Shown here in pieces: positions 43,856 to 44,032 of a stretch of 44,032 nucleotides of DNA. A model generated the notes under the pieces. That model was not told the origin of the DNA and ran no database searches. It saw only the letters and a program-made list of their open reading frames with translations. Source of the stretch: Thiotrichaceae bacterium (GTDB lineage Bacteria; Pseudomonadota; Gammaproteobacteria; Beggiatoales; Beggiatoaceae); contig JAQTYU010000019.1 of assembly GCA_028688145.1 (NCBI GenBank), positions 1-44,032 of the forward strand, written 5' to 3'. The position numbers were made by a program, and so were the translations under genes. Within the stretch, counting starts at the first letter, position 1, and each line of letters starts with the position of its first letter.

Positions 43856-43909
43856 ACAAGTTCACCTCCATTGATAGAACCCATTTGGAGTCTTAATCTT
43901 AAGTTTGCT

Positions 43910-44031
43910 AGGGCGTGTCATCAAAAAGAACTAGAGGGTTATTAAGCCAAAAGAATGAGACTAGAAGCGAGGTAAATACCACTCAAGAAATGGGCTGAGC
44001 ATTTATCATATCGAGTCGCTATGCCTCTGTA
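43910..44031 (-). mobile_element. IS5-type insertion sequence, 3' end (cut by window edge)
   Basis: On the minus strand from 44031 the frame gives YRGIATRYDKCSAHFLSGIY then LASSLILLA and a stop at 43942. This is the extreme C-terminus of an IS5-family transposase (RxIATRYDK motif). Downstream, GGGCGTGTCATCAAAAAG near 43912-43930 is a plausible terminal inverted repeat, preceded by CTA. The rest of the element lies outside the window, so whether it is intact is unknown. Confidence 0.75.
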
Positions 44032-44032
44032 T

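Overview
The window looks like chromosomal DNA of a gammaproteobacterium. Most genes are moderately AT-leaning, with typical gammaproteobacterial families (ZapE, TsaB, RsxABC, ModE, SPOR, ArfA, GspD). Many IS remnants and small palindromic repeats fill the gaps. The mix (Fe-S LRV protein, PDC sensor, Rnf genes, LivKHMGF, abundant dead IS) reminds me of filamentous sulfur oxidisers of the Thiotrichales (Beggiatoa/Thiothrix-like). That placement is inference; there is no rRNA or tRNA here to test it.

Layout. 1-5692: a complete, tightly overlapping branched-chain amino acid ABC transporter operon (livK-H-M-G-F) ending in a GNAT acetyltransferase. 5689-6074: a deleted IS5-type transposase remnant and a 184-bp terminal-inverted-repeat element. 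6396-9224: a tiny ArfA ribosome-rescue factor whose reading frame contains a 12-bp hairpin, then a SPOR-domain division protein, the CrcB fluoride channel, a DUF190 protein and seryl-tRNA synthetase. 9340-12134: gltX and aroE, bracketed by two inverted IS1-type remnants. The AroE carries a C-terminal DUF1674 (SDHAF4-like) tail. 12476-14476: an AT-rich two-gene cassette, a P-loop ATPase plus a putative PD-(D/E)XK nuclease. It is the best candidate for an undescribed defence-like system. 14606-17152: a short methionine synthase (MetH) without the reactivation domain. 17216-18544: a pile of decayed mobile elements.

18645-24547 carries signalling and redox genes: a soluble PDC/Cache-like protein, a 4Fe-4S LRV protein and a 1292-residue multi-PAS hybrid histidine kinase. 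24635-25529 has two unknown membrane-anchored proteins transcribed head to head only 16 bp apart; one looks like a pilin without a prepilin leader. 25671-28361 is rsxA-rsxB-rsxC, where the D, G and E genes do not follow. 28870-36485 (minus strand) holds rmlA, aroA, a LegB-type dehydratase, the secretin gspD, a short GspC-like protein and zapE. 36578-40842 holds a DUF985 cupin, tadA with an NTF2-like protein, modE behind a perfect ModE-type operator, tsaB and rph. 40885-43855 holds a YiiX-like papain-fold protein, a Pro/Tyr-rich secreted protein and a DUF4139 protein. The right edge runs into the C-terminus of an IS5-type transposase.

Three themes link the window. The first is housekeeping translation and division genes in compact operons. 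The second is repeated small elements: a TA-flanked element with GGAGTTACGCAGTTGA ends, TAGGGTGTAT hairpins and CCCCTAAAGGGG palindromes, which sit in most gaps and may double as terminators. The third is autoregulatory wiring readable from DNA alone (ArfA hairpin, ModE operator). I saw no CRISPR array, tRNA, rRNA or prophage.
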